Of a stretch of 64,000 bases of DNA, positions 45,362 through 55,800 are shown piece after piece; the stretch's first letter is position 1; each line of letters starts with the position of its first letter. Source of the stretch: Hyphomicrobiales bacterium (GTDB lineage Bacteria; Pseudomonadota; Alphaproteobacteria; Rhizobiales; Rhizobiaceae); NCBI GenBank assembly GCA_900472675.1, contig UCJA01000006.1, positions 248,001-312,000 of the forward strand. Direction: 5' to 3'. Under the pieces are notes generated by a model. The model saw only the letters and a program-made list of their open reading frames with translations. It did no database searches and had not been told where the DNA came from. The position numbers and the translations under genes were made by a program.

Positions 45362-45655
45362 CTAGGCCAGGAGCCTGAAAGGTGCAGGGGCGCCCGCAGA
45401 CATCAGACGGGACATCACCCGGCCTGCACCCACAACAGATTCAGCCACGCGCTGGACCTTCTCCGCATCGTCCACCGAGGCGACGGTGCCTTCGAGAACG
45501 ACGTAGGTGCCAGTCATATCGACGGCAACGTTGCTGGTATCCACGCCGGACAGGTAGCTGATCTCAGCTTCAACAGCCATTCGATCACAGGAGACACCGT
45601 GGCCAACGATGTAGTCGAAGTGTGATGGGGTATATTGCGTACCGCTTAAAAACAT
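45362..45655 (-). CDS. BON-domain protein
   Basis: 97 residues. RMAVEAEISYLSGVDTSNVA, GTYVVLEGTVASVDDAEKVQ and VAESVVGAGRVMSRL match a BON domain, a small alpha/beta fold seen in envelope and lipid-binding proteins. No signal peptide is visible, so it is probably cytoplasmic or the start is shorter than expected. ATG 45655 follows GGAG. Confidence 0.82.
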   Translation of the reverse strand: MFLSGTQYTPSHFDYIVGHGVSCDRMAVEAEISYLSGVDTSNVAVDMTGTYVVLEGTVASVDDAEKVQRVAESVVGAGRVMSRLMSAGAPAPFRLLA

Positions 45656-46261
45656 CGCCTTGCTCCGTTTATGAACCGTAGATGAACAGCATGGTTAGCT
45701 GCCATTCATGTTCCAAGTAAGGCAGGCTCCGCCTCAATTGCCCCGCCAAGCCTTCACAACACGGTCACGGTTTCGGGAGCGCGTTGTCGAAGCTGCCGGC
45801 CAAGACGATGCATGAAGCGCTAGCGAATACGCGCCGGGAAAGACGTCGGTGCTTTTGACTTCACGATGAAGAAAGGAAGAGCCACGGCGATGGAGCTCCG
45901 ACCAGCCACCAGCCTTGCTAGCGAGCAACGTGCGAGCGGTGCCGGCTCAACGGCGGCGATATGGGAAGGCTCAGGGATAGGAGATCGCTGGAGCGGATGA
46001 CAGGAGTCGAATTCTCGTATTCAGCTTGGGAAGCTTCGAGAACCTTGAAGCAAACCAATGGAAGCGTTTCACATGCACGGAAGCCTCGCCTGAACACAAT
46101 GGGCGGGGCTCATGCTATCCCGGAGTTATGGTAGGGGCGCTTATGATAGTTGGTCTCAGCTAACTTTGAGCTATCAGACAAATTCAACGGTGAATGGGGG
46201 CTTGAATGCGCCGCAATTTTGAGACTATGGAAAAGTCGCATCGCCCATCTGGAGCGCTTCC
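45656..46261. other. 606-bp region without a recognised gene
   Basis: Open frames are short and show no family features. The composition shifts from chromosomal to lower GC within it, so it probably contains the left boundary of the polysaccharide/phage region. No tRNA or terminal repeat was identified. Confidence 0.5.
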
Positions 46262-47032
46262 TTGTATTACCTAATCACCCATCTTCGAGTCGTTACAGCT
46301 TTCACAATGCGGGAAATCTCGACTCGATACGGGCGCAGCCCCGGTGGTTATGTCTGGGCGTTCGTGGAACCTGCAGCGTATATTTTCATCATGTCATCTC
46401 TGCGGGAAGCCTTGGGCGGCCTTCCCGCAGAGGGTGACAGCTACGTCCTCTTCTTCGCAACAGGGTACCTCGCGTACATGCTATATAATGGTATGTATCA
46501 TTACTTGGCTTCGTCAATAAGCGGCAACAAGAGCCTAATGAGATATCCCACTGTGGCGCCGATCGATGCAGTCGTTGGACGGTTCATACTACAGGCTTTA
46601 ACATCGGCTGTCGTGAGTACCGTAATTATTGCAGGTTCTTACTTAACGGTGAGGCACTCGACGCCGATCCAATGGGAATTCGTATTAGCAGCAACCGTTT
46701 TTGCTTGGATCTTGGCACTGGGAGTGGCTTTTTTGAACATGGTTCTCTTTGTCAAATTCCCGATCTACGAGAAGCTTTTCGCAGTTGTATCACGACCTCT
46801 ATTGCTACTTTCCGGCGTCTTTGTCATCCCAACTGATCTGCCTCATCCCATGAGCGATATCCTTCTGGATAATCCCATCACCCATGTGGTCATGTTATTC
46901 AGGGAAGGCTTTTATGGTGAAAACTGGTACGACGGGTTGGACATCTGGTACCTAGCAGTCTGCTCGTCATTGACATTGCTGCTTGGACTTGCGTCTTTCA
47001 CTCTTTGGCCTGTAGCACGGGAGCGAGATTAG
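46262..47032 (+). CDS. ABC-2 polysaccharide export permease (KpsM-like)
   Basis: 256 residues, start TTG with GGAG nine bases before it; ATG 46307 is an alternative but would cut the conserved N-terminus. Six membrane helices and the family signature REISTRYGRSPGGYVWAFVE near the N-terminus. Such permeases pair with an ATPase (KpsT/Wzt) to export capsule or O-chain. No ATPase gene follows; the next gene is phage-like. The capsule transporter is therefore split up or the partner lies outside the window. Confidence 0.88.
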   Translation: MYYLITHLRVVTAFTMREISTRYGRSPGGYVWAFVEPAAYIFIMSSLREALGGLPAEGDSYVLFFATGYLAYMLYNGMYHYLASSISGNKSLMRYPTVAPIDAVVGRFILQALTSAVVSTVIIAGSYLTVRHSTPIQWEFVLAATVFAWILALGVAFLNMVLFVKFPIYEKLFAVVSRPLLLLSGVFVIPTDLPHPMSDILLDNPITHVVMLFREGFYGENWYDGLDIWYLAVCSSLTLLLGLASFTLWPVARERD

Positions 47033-47119
47033 AGCGGAGCGGCACTCTAAAATCGCTATCTCCATTTACCGAACCTCAGCTACTGCTCACAACACGCACG
47101 CTGGACAAAGATACTTCCA

Positions 47120-47485
47120 ATGAATCCTAAGCAATTACTACATTTCTTGCGCGCGTCGGAAAGTTCGGTTGCAAGACTTAACAATGAACTCGCCTTATTG
47201 GCGGGGTTCAAGCGGATCAACAATCCGAACCCCGCATCCAAGAAGAAGGCATTGTGGTTCGACATCAACGGGAAGGAATTGTCCCGCATGCCCGATTTTA
47301 CCGGCAGCATAGATGAAGCACGGCACCTTATGGATCTATTATTCCCAGGCCATGCCGCAGCAATTTCGGAAAACAGTTCGCAATTTTTTGCGGTCCTCAA
47401 CGATGGGCCACCTGCACAAGGGGCGACTCTCCCGTTAGCTATGTGCATAGCGACATTAGATGCTTGGGTTCGCCGAATGGATTGA
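47120..47485 (+). CDS. phage ABA-sandwich-like small protein, copy 1
   Basis: 121 residues: [54 protein letters not shown], ending with [17 protein letters not shown]. It is a clear paralogue of 60909-61283: both have LAGF/Y, LWFD, a short TGSIDEAR or TSSIDTAR element and a C-terminal CIA helix. The pattern fits small rhizobial phage proteins of the ABA-sandwich type. It overlaps the convergent acyltransferase gene by 30 bp. Confidence 0.65.
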   Translation: MNPKQLLHFLRASESSVARLNNELALLAGFKRINNPNPASKKKALWFDINGKELSRMPDFTGSIDEARHLMDLLFPGHAAAISENSSQFFAVLNDGPPAQGATLPLAMCIATLDAWVRRMD

Positions 47486-48334
47486 TTCCTCCTCTGCTGG
47501 CGTGGGCTCACCTGCCGGTGTCCTGATTGATTTGATATATCTAGCCCCTGCTCTGCGTATCGTGATGCATTCAGGCTCGAGAACAATCAGTTCTCCGCGA
47601 TCCTTCTTATCTGAAAGCAATTCGAGGGCGGCATCGATGTTATGGTATGGAATTTTAAGAGATGCCGGCACAATGTAGTTCCACCACTTGAGCGAAAGCA
47701 GATGCTCAACCGTCTTCTCCGGAAAGCGTAGTCTTATCGTCTTCGCAGGAACTCCGCCAACAACCTCATATGGTCCGACATCTTTGGTCACCACAGCATT
47801 AGCGGCCACGACGGCGCCGTCGGCGATAGTCACACCCTGCCTGATAACAACGTTTTCACCAATCCAGACATCATTCCCGATCGACGTGCTCTTGCCGTTG
47901 CCCTCAAACCTGTTCTCGGATTCCCAGATTTGCGCAGCTGGATCTCCTTTGAAGTACCCCCCTTTGTATTGAAAGGGATGCACGCTGAGCCAATCTGTCG
48001 GGTGTTCTGGCGCCCCGATCATCGCTTTTGCAGAACAGACAAACCGGCCGACTGACGTGTTTTTGATTAACCCCCCACCTAAGAACGACATAAAGCCCAA
48101 AGACACGGCGCCCACGCACTTGGTAGTAAACACACGCGCTGGCCTTTCATATTGCAAGGAGCGGCCAATCTGAGTCAGATCCTCAATCCATAGCCCATGT
48201 TGGAGCGAAAGAGTTTTTGTGCCGGCGTTGCTTAGGTCCACCCAAATCTCCTCGGGATCAAATTGTCCAGCACCTCGCCTAAAAAGATAGAGCGAATGAG
48301 CTTGCCGGGCCCCTTTTAGCAGCGTCTTTGCCAC
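47456..48334 (-). CDS. hexapeptide-repeat O-acetyltransferase (CatB/WbbJ-like)
   Basis: 292 residues, GTG start. After an N-terminal region unlike the family, a left-handed beta-helix appears: [51 protein letters not shown] (active-site histidine), [40 protein letters not shown] and PAKTIRLRF. This is the CatB/xenobiotic acetyltransferase-like group that acetylates sugars in polysaccharides. The position in a capsule cluster supports that role. Confidence 0.87.
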   Translation of the reverse strand: MAKTLLKGARQAHSLYLFRRGAGQFDPEEIWVDLSNAGTKTLSLQHGLWIEDLTQIGRSLQYERPARVFTTKCVGAVSLGFMSFLGGGLIKNTSVGRFVCSAKAMIGAPEHPTDWLSVHPFQYKGGYFKGDPAAQIWESENRFEGNGKSTSIGNDVWIGENVVIRQGVTIADGAVVAANAVVTKDVGPYEVVGGVPAKTIRLRFPEKTVEHLLSLKWWNYIVPASLKIPYHNIDAALELLSDKKDRGELIVLEPECITIRRAGARYIKSIRTPAGEPTPAEEESIHSANPSI

Positions 48335-48441
48335 TATGGAAAGAGAGGGTCTAGATGATGTTCAGGTTCCTGAATCGTGTCCCATAGCGTGGTGTAGCTC
48401 TTTGCCCATCCACGGCATACCTCGGCTTTGCCAGATGATTG

Positions 48442-48770
48442 TCAGCGTGCTACAGCAGGCAAGCTGATAAGCGGATCATCTCTCATTTCCAGCGTCATGT
48501 ATTGGGATCGCTGGACCGTCCATTCGTCGTTCTGTTCGAACAGCAGTGCGCCGACGAGACGGATGATAGCATCCTCGTTGGGAAAGTTGCCCACCACTTC
48601 GGCGCGTCGTTTAATCTCGCCGTTGAGGCGCTCGATCGGGTTGGTCGAATGCAGCTTTGCCCATTGTTGCTCTTGAAACGTCATGTAGGCCAGCACATTG
48701 TTCTCGGCCTCGTCCATCAGGTGGGCGAGTTTAGGGACCTTGGGCCTGATCTGATTGGCGACGCTAACTG
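48442..48770 (-). pseudogene. IS256-family transposase, C-terminal remnant
   Basis: Frame ANQIRPKVPKLAHLMDEAEN, NVLAYMTFQEQQWAKLHSTN and PIERLNGEIKRRAEVVGNFP is the C-terminal third of an IS256/mutator transposase, ending normally at 48442. Sequence upstream of about 48770 no longer matches, so the DDE core is lost. A second remnant of the N-terminal part is at 49975-50268. Confidence 0.85.
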
Positions 48771-48912
48771 TTCGCCCAGGGGCTGGTTAACCGTCTCCTA
48801 TACGTGAGGCTCTGTGCAAGGTTACCTTACACTACCCTCGATACCTGCATCTCTTGAAACGGGTCGCCCGGGCTCTTGGGCGAACATTTGGTATAGAGTG
48901 CCGCATGGCACG

Positions 48913-49866
48913 TTAAACTTGGGCTCCAGTCTGCGACATCGGGTGCTGCACGACAAACCGATAGCCGCCGGTTGTCTCGACAAGCCGTCGCATGTTGGCC
49001 GTGCGCTCACCCTTGTGCAGTAGTCGACGAAATGCCCACATACCCTTCGAAAGAGGCGTTACCCCCGAAGTCATATGACGCTTGGCGAAACGCGGCAGGC
49101 CCGGAAACAGCGTCATCTCAGCTTGCGCACGCGTTCCCGACCACTCTGTGTTTGGCGCCATCGCGACAATCTCGAAACCAGCATGCTCAAGGGTGCGGGC
49201 CGTCCCAAGATGAGTCATATGATAGTAGCTGTCCATGTGGAACGGTTCGAGGAAGGCTACTGTACCAATGAAGATTCCGCCGGGCTTGAGTACCCGAAAA
49301 GCCTCTTCAATCGCGACGTCTGGAAATGCCAAATGTTCGAGGACGGCGATGGAGATGATGAAGTCAAAGCTGTTGTCCTTGAATGGAAGCGCATGAGCAT
49401 CGGCCAGCGCGTCCGGACCTTCCCCCTCATAGTCTACCCCAATGTAGTTGAACCCAGTAACTTCTTTGCAGATGGTCTCGAAATTGCGGATGCCGCATCC
49501 CAGATCGAGCATCCAGTCGTCGCTCGATTGGGCTTTGGGGAAATAGGTGATCAGCTCAGGCGTTAGCCGATTTCCGTAAATCAGTTGCGGATCAATCGCG
49601 GACCAATCCCGCATCTCGCCGACCGGATTGGGGGGCAGCTTCTCAAACAAATTGGTAGGAGCCATGGGGGGCCCGCCCAGTTGGTAGATTACTGTCCGGG
49701 CGCGGGGAACCGCCAGCCGCAGGTCCCATTGATCCCTGGCGTCCGTCTTACGAAACACATGCCCGCAGGAGGCACAGCTGGCGGTGCCCGGCTGGAAGAC
49801 AATTTCGCCGGCGCAAGCCGGGCAGGCGAGAAGGTGCTTATATAGTAAGGTCACTGCGTCCCCCAT
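48913..49866 (-). CDS. zinc-ribbon SAM-dependent methyltransferase
   Basis: 317 residues. An N-terminal zinc ribbon (LLACPACAGEI, CASCGHVF) is followed by a type 11 methyltransferase: DWMLDLGCGIRNFETICKEV, NYIGVDYEGEGPDALADAHA, FDFIISIAVLEHLAFPDVAI and AFRVLKPGGIFIGTV. Similar proteins lie in O-antigen and capsule clusters and methylate sugars. The gene is flanked by IS256 remnants and preceded by a 23-bp tandem duplication. Confidence 0.87.
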   Translation of the reverse strand: MGDAVTLLYKHLLACPACAGEIVFQPGTASCASCGHVFRKTDARDQWDLRLAVPRARTVIYQLGGPPMAPTNLFEKLPPNPVGEMRDWSAIDPQLIYGNRLTPELITYFPKAQSSDDWMLDLGCGIRNFETICKEVTGFNYIGVDYEGEGPDALADAHALPFKDNSFDFIISIAVLEHLAFPDVAIEEAFRVLKPGGIFIGTVAFLEPFHMDSYYHMTHLGTARTLEHAGFEIVAMAPNTEWSGTRAQAEMTLFPGLPRFAKRHMTSGVTPLSKGMWAFRRLLHKGERTANMRRLVETTGGYRFVVQHPMSQTGAQV

Positions 49867-49871
49867 ACAAT

Positions 49872-49917
49872 ATACTTCCGAACCGAATATCTCGATACTT
49901 CCGAACCGAATATCTCG
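49872..49917. repeat. perfect tandem duplication of 23 bp
   Basis: Unit ATACTTCCGAACCGAATATC plus TCG, at 49872-49894 and 49895-49917, identical. It starts 6 bp upstream of the methyltransferase ATG, so it forms part of the leader. Confidence 0.85.
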
Positions 49918-49974
49918 CTATCTTTAGTATATTCAACTAAAAATCTCAATCAAGACAATGCCGATAATGACCTA

Positions 49975-50268
49975 TTACGCTATGCCTGACATGCTTATAG
50001 CTTTGAACAAGATATCAACCGAGCGTGTCGAGATACCCTGGATATAGCCTTCCCGAATCACAGCCGTCAGAGCCTTCTCGGCCATGCGGTGCGGCTACAG
50101 GAAGCTTGGGAAATAACTGCCGGTCCGCAGCTTGGAATGCGCAGTTGGACGCAGCGCCCACTCCCAGCACATGAGCTTCTTAGCGGCAAAGCCGATCATC
50201 TCGCGCAGCAAATTAGCATCGACGCTCTTCCCAACAAGCGAGCGCAGGTTCATCATATCGTCGGTCAC
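49975..50268 (-). pseudogene. IS256-family transposase, N-terminal remnant
   Basis: Begins at GTG 50268 with TDDMMNLRSLVGKSVDANLL and REMIGFAAKKLM, then after an internal deletion KLRTGSYFPSFL, an in-frame stop, and [20 protein letters not shown] with [19 protein letters not shown]. The parts match the first third of IS256-type transposases from rhizobia. One stop, an internal deletion and truncation show decay. Confidence 0.8.
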
Positions 50269-50469
50269 CGGTGGCGTCCTTCAGGTGGTGCTTGACAACC
50301 CGACCATACCGGAAATCACCGATGGCTATGAAACCCAGCTACACTACGCGCCGGGGCATGATCGTTCCTGTAAGATCATGGAATATCTCATTTGAAGCCA
50401 TTACCAACAAATAGGTAGTGGTGTCGAAACAGACGAATGATCGAAAACTGCAGATAGAAAGCTATTGCA

Positions 50470-51402
50470 ATGCTCTTTAGAGTTACCATAACCACGGCTC
50501 TCGCCCTGGCGAGCTGCCTATCAGCTCTAAGCCTCTCGTACGCAGCCGAGCGAAAGGTTCGCTATGACCTCCCATTGACCAACCCATACACTGATCAGAT
50601 TCTCGCGTTGAGCGGCGCAAAATATCTTTACCCACAGCAGGCATGCCTGGACGAAGCAGGCGGGCATCTCTTTGTGGTAAACGCAAGCCGTGGCGGTGGC
50701 GATCGCAGTCAATGGGTCGCCGTATACGGGTGGTCGACCGGTGATTTTCTCACTGTGTTTAAAGCAGGCGACGGCCTTGGCGAGACGTGCGTGGTAAGCC
50801 CTGGGAGAAGCGGTCGGCCAACGATTTGGATTAAGTCCAGGGGAAACAACCTTCTGAATTTTGACATATCGTCTCTTCCCCAGCCCTTGTCTGCACCTGC
50901 CTACATCCAGAAGCAAAAAGCTGCGGTTTTCTATCAGTCAGCGATGAAGAACGGACGGTGGTTTGCCGAGACTAAAACGCCCGGCCGAGATGTCCTTTCA
51001 ATCCTTGACCAGAAATTCAGTGAGCAGACTTCTGTAGCACTTACCGACGCCAACACAAATGCCACTCCGCACGTCAAGAGACAGGCTATTGCAGTCTCCG
51101 ATCATGGGATCGTCGGTAGCTACGGTTCAAATTTCATTGCAGGTCGCGCGCAGGCCCCGACGATGTACGGTGTGAAAGTTTTCACATTCCAAGGTCAAAT
51201 TGCGTACGATGGCTTGGACAGCCCGGAAAAGGTCATGTCCCAACTCAATTCACAAGGTGTGCAGACTGCGCGCTTGGAAAACGAAGGCGTTATCGTGACG
51301 CAGTCGAATGAGATCTACACAATTGCAATTACTCAAGCAGCAAACACTCCCGCAGCTAAGTCAGGTGGACTGACGATCGTCCGCGAGCTAGGCACGCCTT
51401 AG
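50470..51402 (+). CDS. exported protein of unknown function (310 aa)
   Basis: Signal peptide MLFRVTITTALALASCLSAL ending near SYA-AE. The mature part has repeated beta-strand motifs (LYPQQACLDEAGGHLFVVNA, WVAVYGWSTGDFLTVFKAGD, NNLLNFDISSLPQPL, GVKVFTFQGQIAYDGLDSPE), suggesting a beta-propeller-like periplasmic protein. Its 3' end overlaps the convergent GT29-like gene by 4 bp. It may act in surface polysaccharide assembly given its neighbours; no family recognised. Confidence 0.7.
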   Translation: MLFRVTITTALALASCLSALSLSYAAERKVRYDLPLTNPYTDQILALSGAKYLYPQQACLDEAGGHLFVVNASRGGGDRSQWVAVYGWSTGDFLTVFKAGDGLGETCVVSPGRSGRPTIWIKSRGNNLLNFDISSLPQPLSAPAYIQKQKAAVFYQSAMKNGRWFAETKTPGRDVLSILDQKFSEQTSVALTDANTNATPHVKRQAIAVSDHGIVGSYGSNFIAGRAQAPTMYGVKVFTFQGQIAYDGLDSPEKVMSQLNSQGVQTARLENEGVIVTQSNEIYTIAITQAANTPAAKSGGLTIVRELGTP

Positions 51403-52643
51403 GTCGCGCTCTTAAATTGAGTTTCCCGGAAGTGTTCACCGTGCAGCAACTCAAGTCGCAGGATATAATCTTGCGGCTTGGTCACCAAAATCTGGGCAAG
51501 CGTCTTGTCAACGGTAAGAGCGCCATGTGCGACCACGTGCTTGGTAAAGCGGAAGTTCGAGATGAGATCGTGGTGGATGAACATGTGGGGATCCATCTTA
51601 GGCCGACGCGCCTTGTAATTCTTGTCATGTGAAGAGAGCCACATATCCATGTTGAAGGCTTTCACGTCGCCCACTTCAAAACGCAGTAGGTCAAACAACA
51701 TTCGCTGCAGGGCATTGCCGTGAGACTTGAAGAATACTGAGTTTGACTGGCGGTAAGCAGACCGCAACGTGGCTTGGACGTTGGATGCCCCCTCAAACTG
51801 AGACACGACCTCAGCCTTTTGAGGTACAGCATAAGCCAGGCTGGACAGTGTACTGTTCGTTCCTAAAACGACCTTTTTGAAGGCAGGATCTGTGTAGTAA
51901 GACACGTCCGTGCGTTGCCCAAAAAGGTCAGCCCGGTATTCCGCCTTGTCATGGTGATTGAAACGAACGACGACATCGAACGCGTCGATCTCTTCGCCAT
52001 TTTTGGTTCCAGTGTTGACTGGTCCTACTATCGCAACGCTTTTCCCGGAAAGGTACTCTTCAAACCGGCGATCGGAATCAGAGACCGTTACCAAGGACTT
52101 CTGGCGATAGCTTTCCTTGTCTCCGCTTGCAAGCGCTACTCCACGAAGAAGTGGTCGCGTCTCTCGGGCTGCTACCGCTGAAAGTTTCCCATGTATTTTG
52201 GGCAACTTGGAAATTACTGAGAGCTCACCATAATCAGCAGCCCAAGATGCGAGGACCGAAAACTCAAGGGCTGTCAACGCAGCCCATCGGGAAGGTTGGG
52301 AGGCCAACTCCGAGGCATGGCGTTTGAAAGTAGCGTCTACCAGCTGGCGGCACGAGTACGCGGTCACCAGATGCATCCTCAGCGTCAGCAGATCGTGCGC
52401 AATGAACCACGCATCCATGTCATGCACCGGTCCGATAGCACCTAACAGGACTTCGACGTCCTCTCGAAACGCATCTAGGGAACCAAGAAACGATCGCGTT
52501 TGCAGCTTCTCGAGGTCGCCATCGTACCGCTCCATCGCGTTCACGACACGCGTCAGAGCGGCTTGGAGATCACCCTCGCGGGTCGCGGCGGCTCTAACAT
52601 CTGATGCAGCGAGTTCACTGTACCATTTTTTTGATATCAACAT
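51399..52643 (-). CDS. sialyltransferase-like (GT29-like) glycosyltransferase
   Basis: 414 residues. A helical N-terminal half of about 190 residues precedes a domain whose start, KSVAIVGPVNTGTKNGEEID and AFDVVVRFNHH (about 201-231), resembles sialylmotif L of GT29 enzymes (VAIVGNxxxG...ID..D.VVRFN). Later MFIHHDLISNFRFTKHVVAH resembles the sialylmotif S/III area. GT29 members use CMP-activated acid sugars such as sialic acid or Kdo. No CMP-sugar synthesis genes lie in the window, so donor and acceptor are unknown. Confidence 0.65.
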   Translation of the reverse strand: MLISKKWYSELAASDVRAAATREGDLQAALTRVVNAMERYDGDLEKLQTRSFLGSLDAFREDVEVLLGAIGPVHDMDAWFIAHDLLTLRMHLVTAYSCRQLVDATFKRHASELASQPSRWAALTALEFSVLASWAADYGELSVISKLPKIHGKLSAVAARETRPLLRGVALASGDKESYRQKSLVTVSDSDRRFEEYLSGKSVAIVGPVNTGTKNGEEIDAFDVVVRFNHHDKAEYRADLFGQRTDVSYYTDPAFKKVVLGTNSTLSSLAYAVPQKAEVVSQFEGASNVQATLRSAYRQSNSVFFKSHGNALQRMLFDLLRFEVGDVKAFNMDMWLSSHDKNYKARRPKMDPHMFIHHDLISNFRFTKHVVAHGALTVDKTLAQILVTKPQDYILRLELLHGEHFRETQFKSAT

Positions 52644-52887
52644 GACCTACCTACTTGTCGAAGCCGTGGTCCTATCGCGATCGCGCAAGGGCATCAAGTG
52701 ATTCGCAAGGCTCCAAGTAAACCATAGCAAGTCACTTCACATACGATGCCTACGGCTAAAAGCTGGCCTCGTCCGCAACTCGCCACAATTTGGCGACATC
52801 TCACCTTAGAGCTAGGATGCAATCGATGACTCGTCTTGGGAGGGAAAGTCATTTATCGAGAACAAAATTGAAGAGCCAACAGTTAGA

Positions 52888-55800
52888 ATGCGAAAAATGA
52901 AGATGACCGTCGCTGACACGTTGCAATCACAGATAGCGGCAATTTCCAAGTCCAAAACTGTTAAGAAAACGATCACCTTTCTTCTAAGGCGCGGGCTGCA
53001 ACTCAGCTCCTTATCGCAACGCGCCTTCCCAAACAGTCCGTTGGTGCTCGAATTCGCTGGTCGGTTCCTCCTCTACATGGATCAGCACAGCAAGGCCGTT
53101 GAGCCCTTGGAACGGGCGTCCCATTTGGCGCCAGGACGGGCGATCATTTGGGAGTCCCTGGCAAGCTCCTACCAGAAACTTAATAGACCTTGGCTGCAGC
53201 TGGAAGCCATGCAACATGCCCTTCGATGCGGCCCAGCTACACCACACCGCCTCATTCGCCACGCTAGAATAGCGCGGAAAATGAACCGTCATGGCGAGGC
53301 GGCCGAAAGCTTTGAGAAGGCCATTGCATTGGTGCCACAGCGCATCTCCTGGAAGTTCGAGTTTGCGGAACTCAACCGGGATATGGGAAAGCCGGACGCT
53401 GCCCGGAAGCTGTATCAAGAGATCGAACAGCTCTCAAGCAATAGCTCGGTTCGAAGATTCGGCGTTGGTCACCTTTTACAAAAAGAAGGGCGCTGGGCTG
53501 ACGCCGCTCTCGAATACAAGCGACGTGCAGAAACTAGCGATGACGTCGACCTGCACTATCGCATAGCGCAGTCACTTGATTATTCGTACGAATGGTCCGA
53601 CGCCGAGCAGTGGTATCGTCGCGCCCTAGCGGGAAAGCCAGATCCGCACTGGTACAGAAGACTCGGATTTGTACTGGAGCGCCAGAGAAAGTTCACTGAG
53701 GCGGAGTGGGCCTACAAGTGCTCCCTAGAAATGGTCGAAAACGCAGGCACGCGCTTCCGTCTCGGCTGCGTGGAAGCAGACCAGGCGAAGTGGCGAGAGG
53801 CTTCTGTCTCTCTCCTTAAATCTTTTAAGATTGAGCCGGGGACTCCATCGCATTCCGACGAGATGACCGAGGGCAGCGACGTTAGGCTGACAGACTTCGA
53901 CCCCGTCAATTTGAAACACGCCGCGGATCAGGCGGCAAGCAGTCGGAATTGGCGGAAGGCAGCCAGTCTCTACAAGCTGGTAATTGATCGCTCCAGCGAC
54001 CACAACTTTGACTTCTACGTGAAAAGAGGCACGGCTCTTTACCACAGCGGTCAATTCGAGGCGGCGACACGCTGCCTGACCGAGGCAAGGATCGATGCCG
54101 TTCATTTTGGCATGGATCATTCCGTTTTTAAACGCACCGCCAGCCGCAAGGCCCTCGAGGACTACTGCTATATGCGTGGATCTCTGCCATTGCAGGACAA
54201 GACGATTGTCTACGAAGCATTTGGTGGCCAATCTATGGCCTGCAGCCCACTTGCAATCTTCCGGGAACTTTTAAAACAACCGGAATTTTCCGACTGGCTT
54301 CATGTATGGGTTGTGAACAATGCAAGCGTCGTTCCAGACGCGTTCAAGAACTTAAGGAATGTCGTTTTTATCCGGAAGAACTCGTTCGGGTATCTGAAAT
54401 ATCTTGCATCAGCCAGCCATCTTATCAATAACAGCACGTACCCTGCATGGTTTGTTCGTCGTGATGACCAACGTTATCTTAACACTTGGCACGGCACGCC
54501 GCTCAAAACACTTGGCATCAAGATGAATGGTCGTTTCCTAGAGCACGCAAATGGTGCTCGGAACTTCCTTCAAGCTACGCATCTCATCGTTCCTAATGAC
54601 CACACTGCCCGCAGCACGATCGACGATTTCGGCATCAAGGGCCTAATCGAGCACAAGTTAAAGGTGACTGGCTATCCGCGGTCGGACCTAACGGTATTCC
54701 CTGCTCAAGATGCTTTGGAAGCTGCTCGCCAAGCGCTTGGACTCCAGCCTGGCTTGCCGGTACTTTTCTACGCACCCACCTGGCGCGGGACCCACAAAAA
54801 CATCGATGTCAACGTCGACCGTTTGCGCATTGATCTTCATGCGATGAAGTCGAAGGGATACCAGATCGTCTATCGTGGACACTCCATGGAGCAGACGGCA
54901 CTGCAGGGTCTCAAGCTGGATGTGATCATCGCACCGCCAGAGGTGGACACCAGCGAAATCCTTGCGCTTACCGACGTCCTCGTTACAGATTACTCGTCTG
55001 TCTTCTTCGAGTTCATCCCTCGCAAAAAGCCAATAATATTCTACGCCTTCGATTTTGAAGAATACACCGCCGAGCGAGGATTTTACCTCGATATCCACCA
55101 AATGCCGGGTACGGTAGTCCGTTCTATCGATGCATTGCTGACTGCTCTTGAGAAGCCCATCATAAACGAGGTGGTACACGAACAAGCCATTGCCGAGTTC
55201 TGTGCTTTCGACGACGGGAATGCCACATCGCGGGTCATTGACTTCTTCATTCGAGGGAGTGTTCCGGCGCCGGCTGCAGACGATCAGAAGCGTATCCTGT
55301 TCTACGCCGGCCCCTTTATGGCGAACGGCATTACGACGTCTTTCGTGAACCTTTCAACAGCCCTTACAGAGGCCGGACTTAATTGTTATCTGGGGATCGA
55401 TCCATCTGCGATCGCTAAAGACGAAGGCCGAGTTACTGCTATCTCTTCCTTGCCGGAAGATGTTCAGCTCATCGGCAGAACCGGTCTGATGCCGATGACG
55501 CCAGAGCAGCGTTGGTTGGTCAATGCGGCGCTGACACTGAAAGAGATCCCGAACAGCAACATTGCGGAGGTCCTGCGAACAGCTTACGGCTTGGAGTATC
55601 GGCGCGTCTTTTCGAACGCAAATTTTGAAAGTGTCATCCAGTTCGAAGGCTACAATTACTTTTGGTCTATCATGTTCGCCAACTCGGGGAACGAGCGCAA
55701 GGTTGCCTACTTCCACAACGATATGTATCAGGAATGGTACACGAAGAACCCTGCGCTGGAATTCCTGTTTCGCACTTTTAGGGATTTCGACCGCCTTGTT

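Noticed and set aside
45734-45928. 64-codon minus-strand frame between BON gene and permease
   Set aside because: No ribosome site or recognisable family, skewed composition; region described as non-coding.
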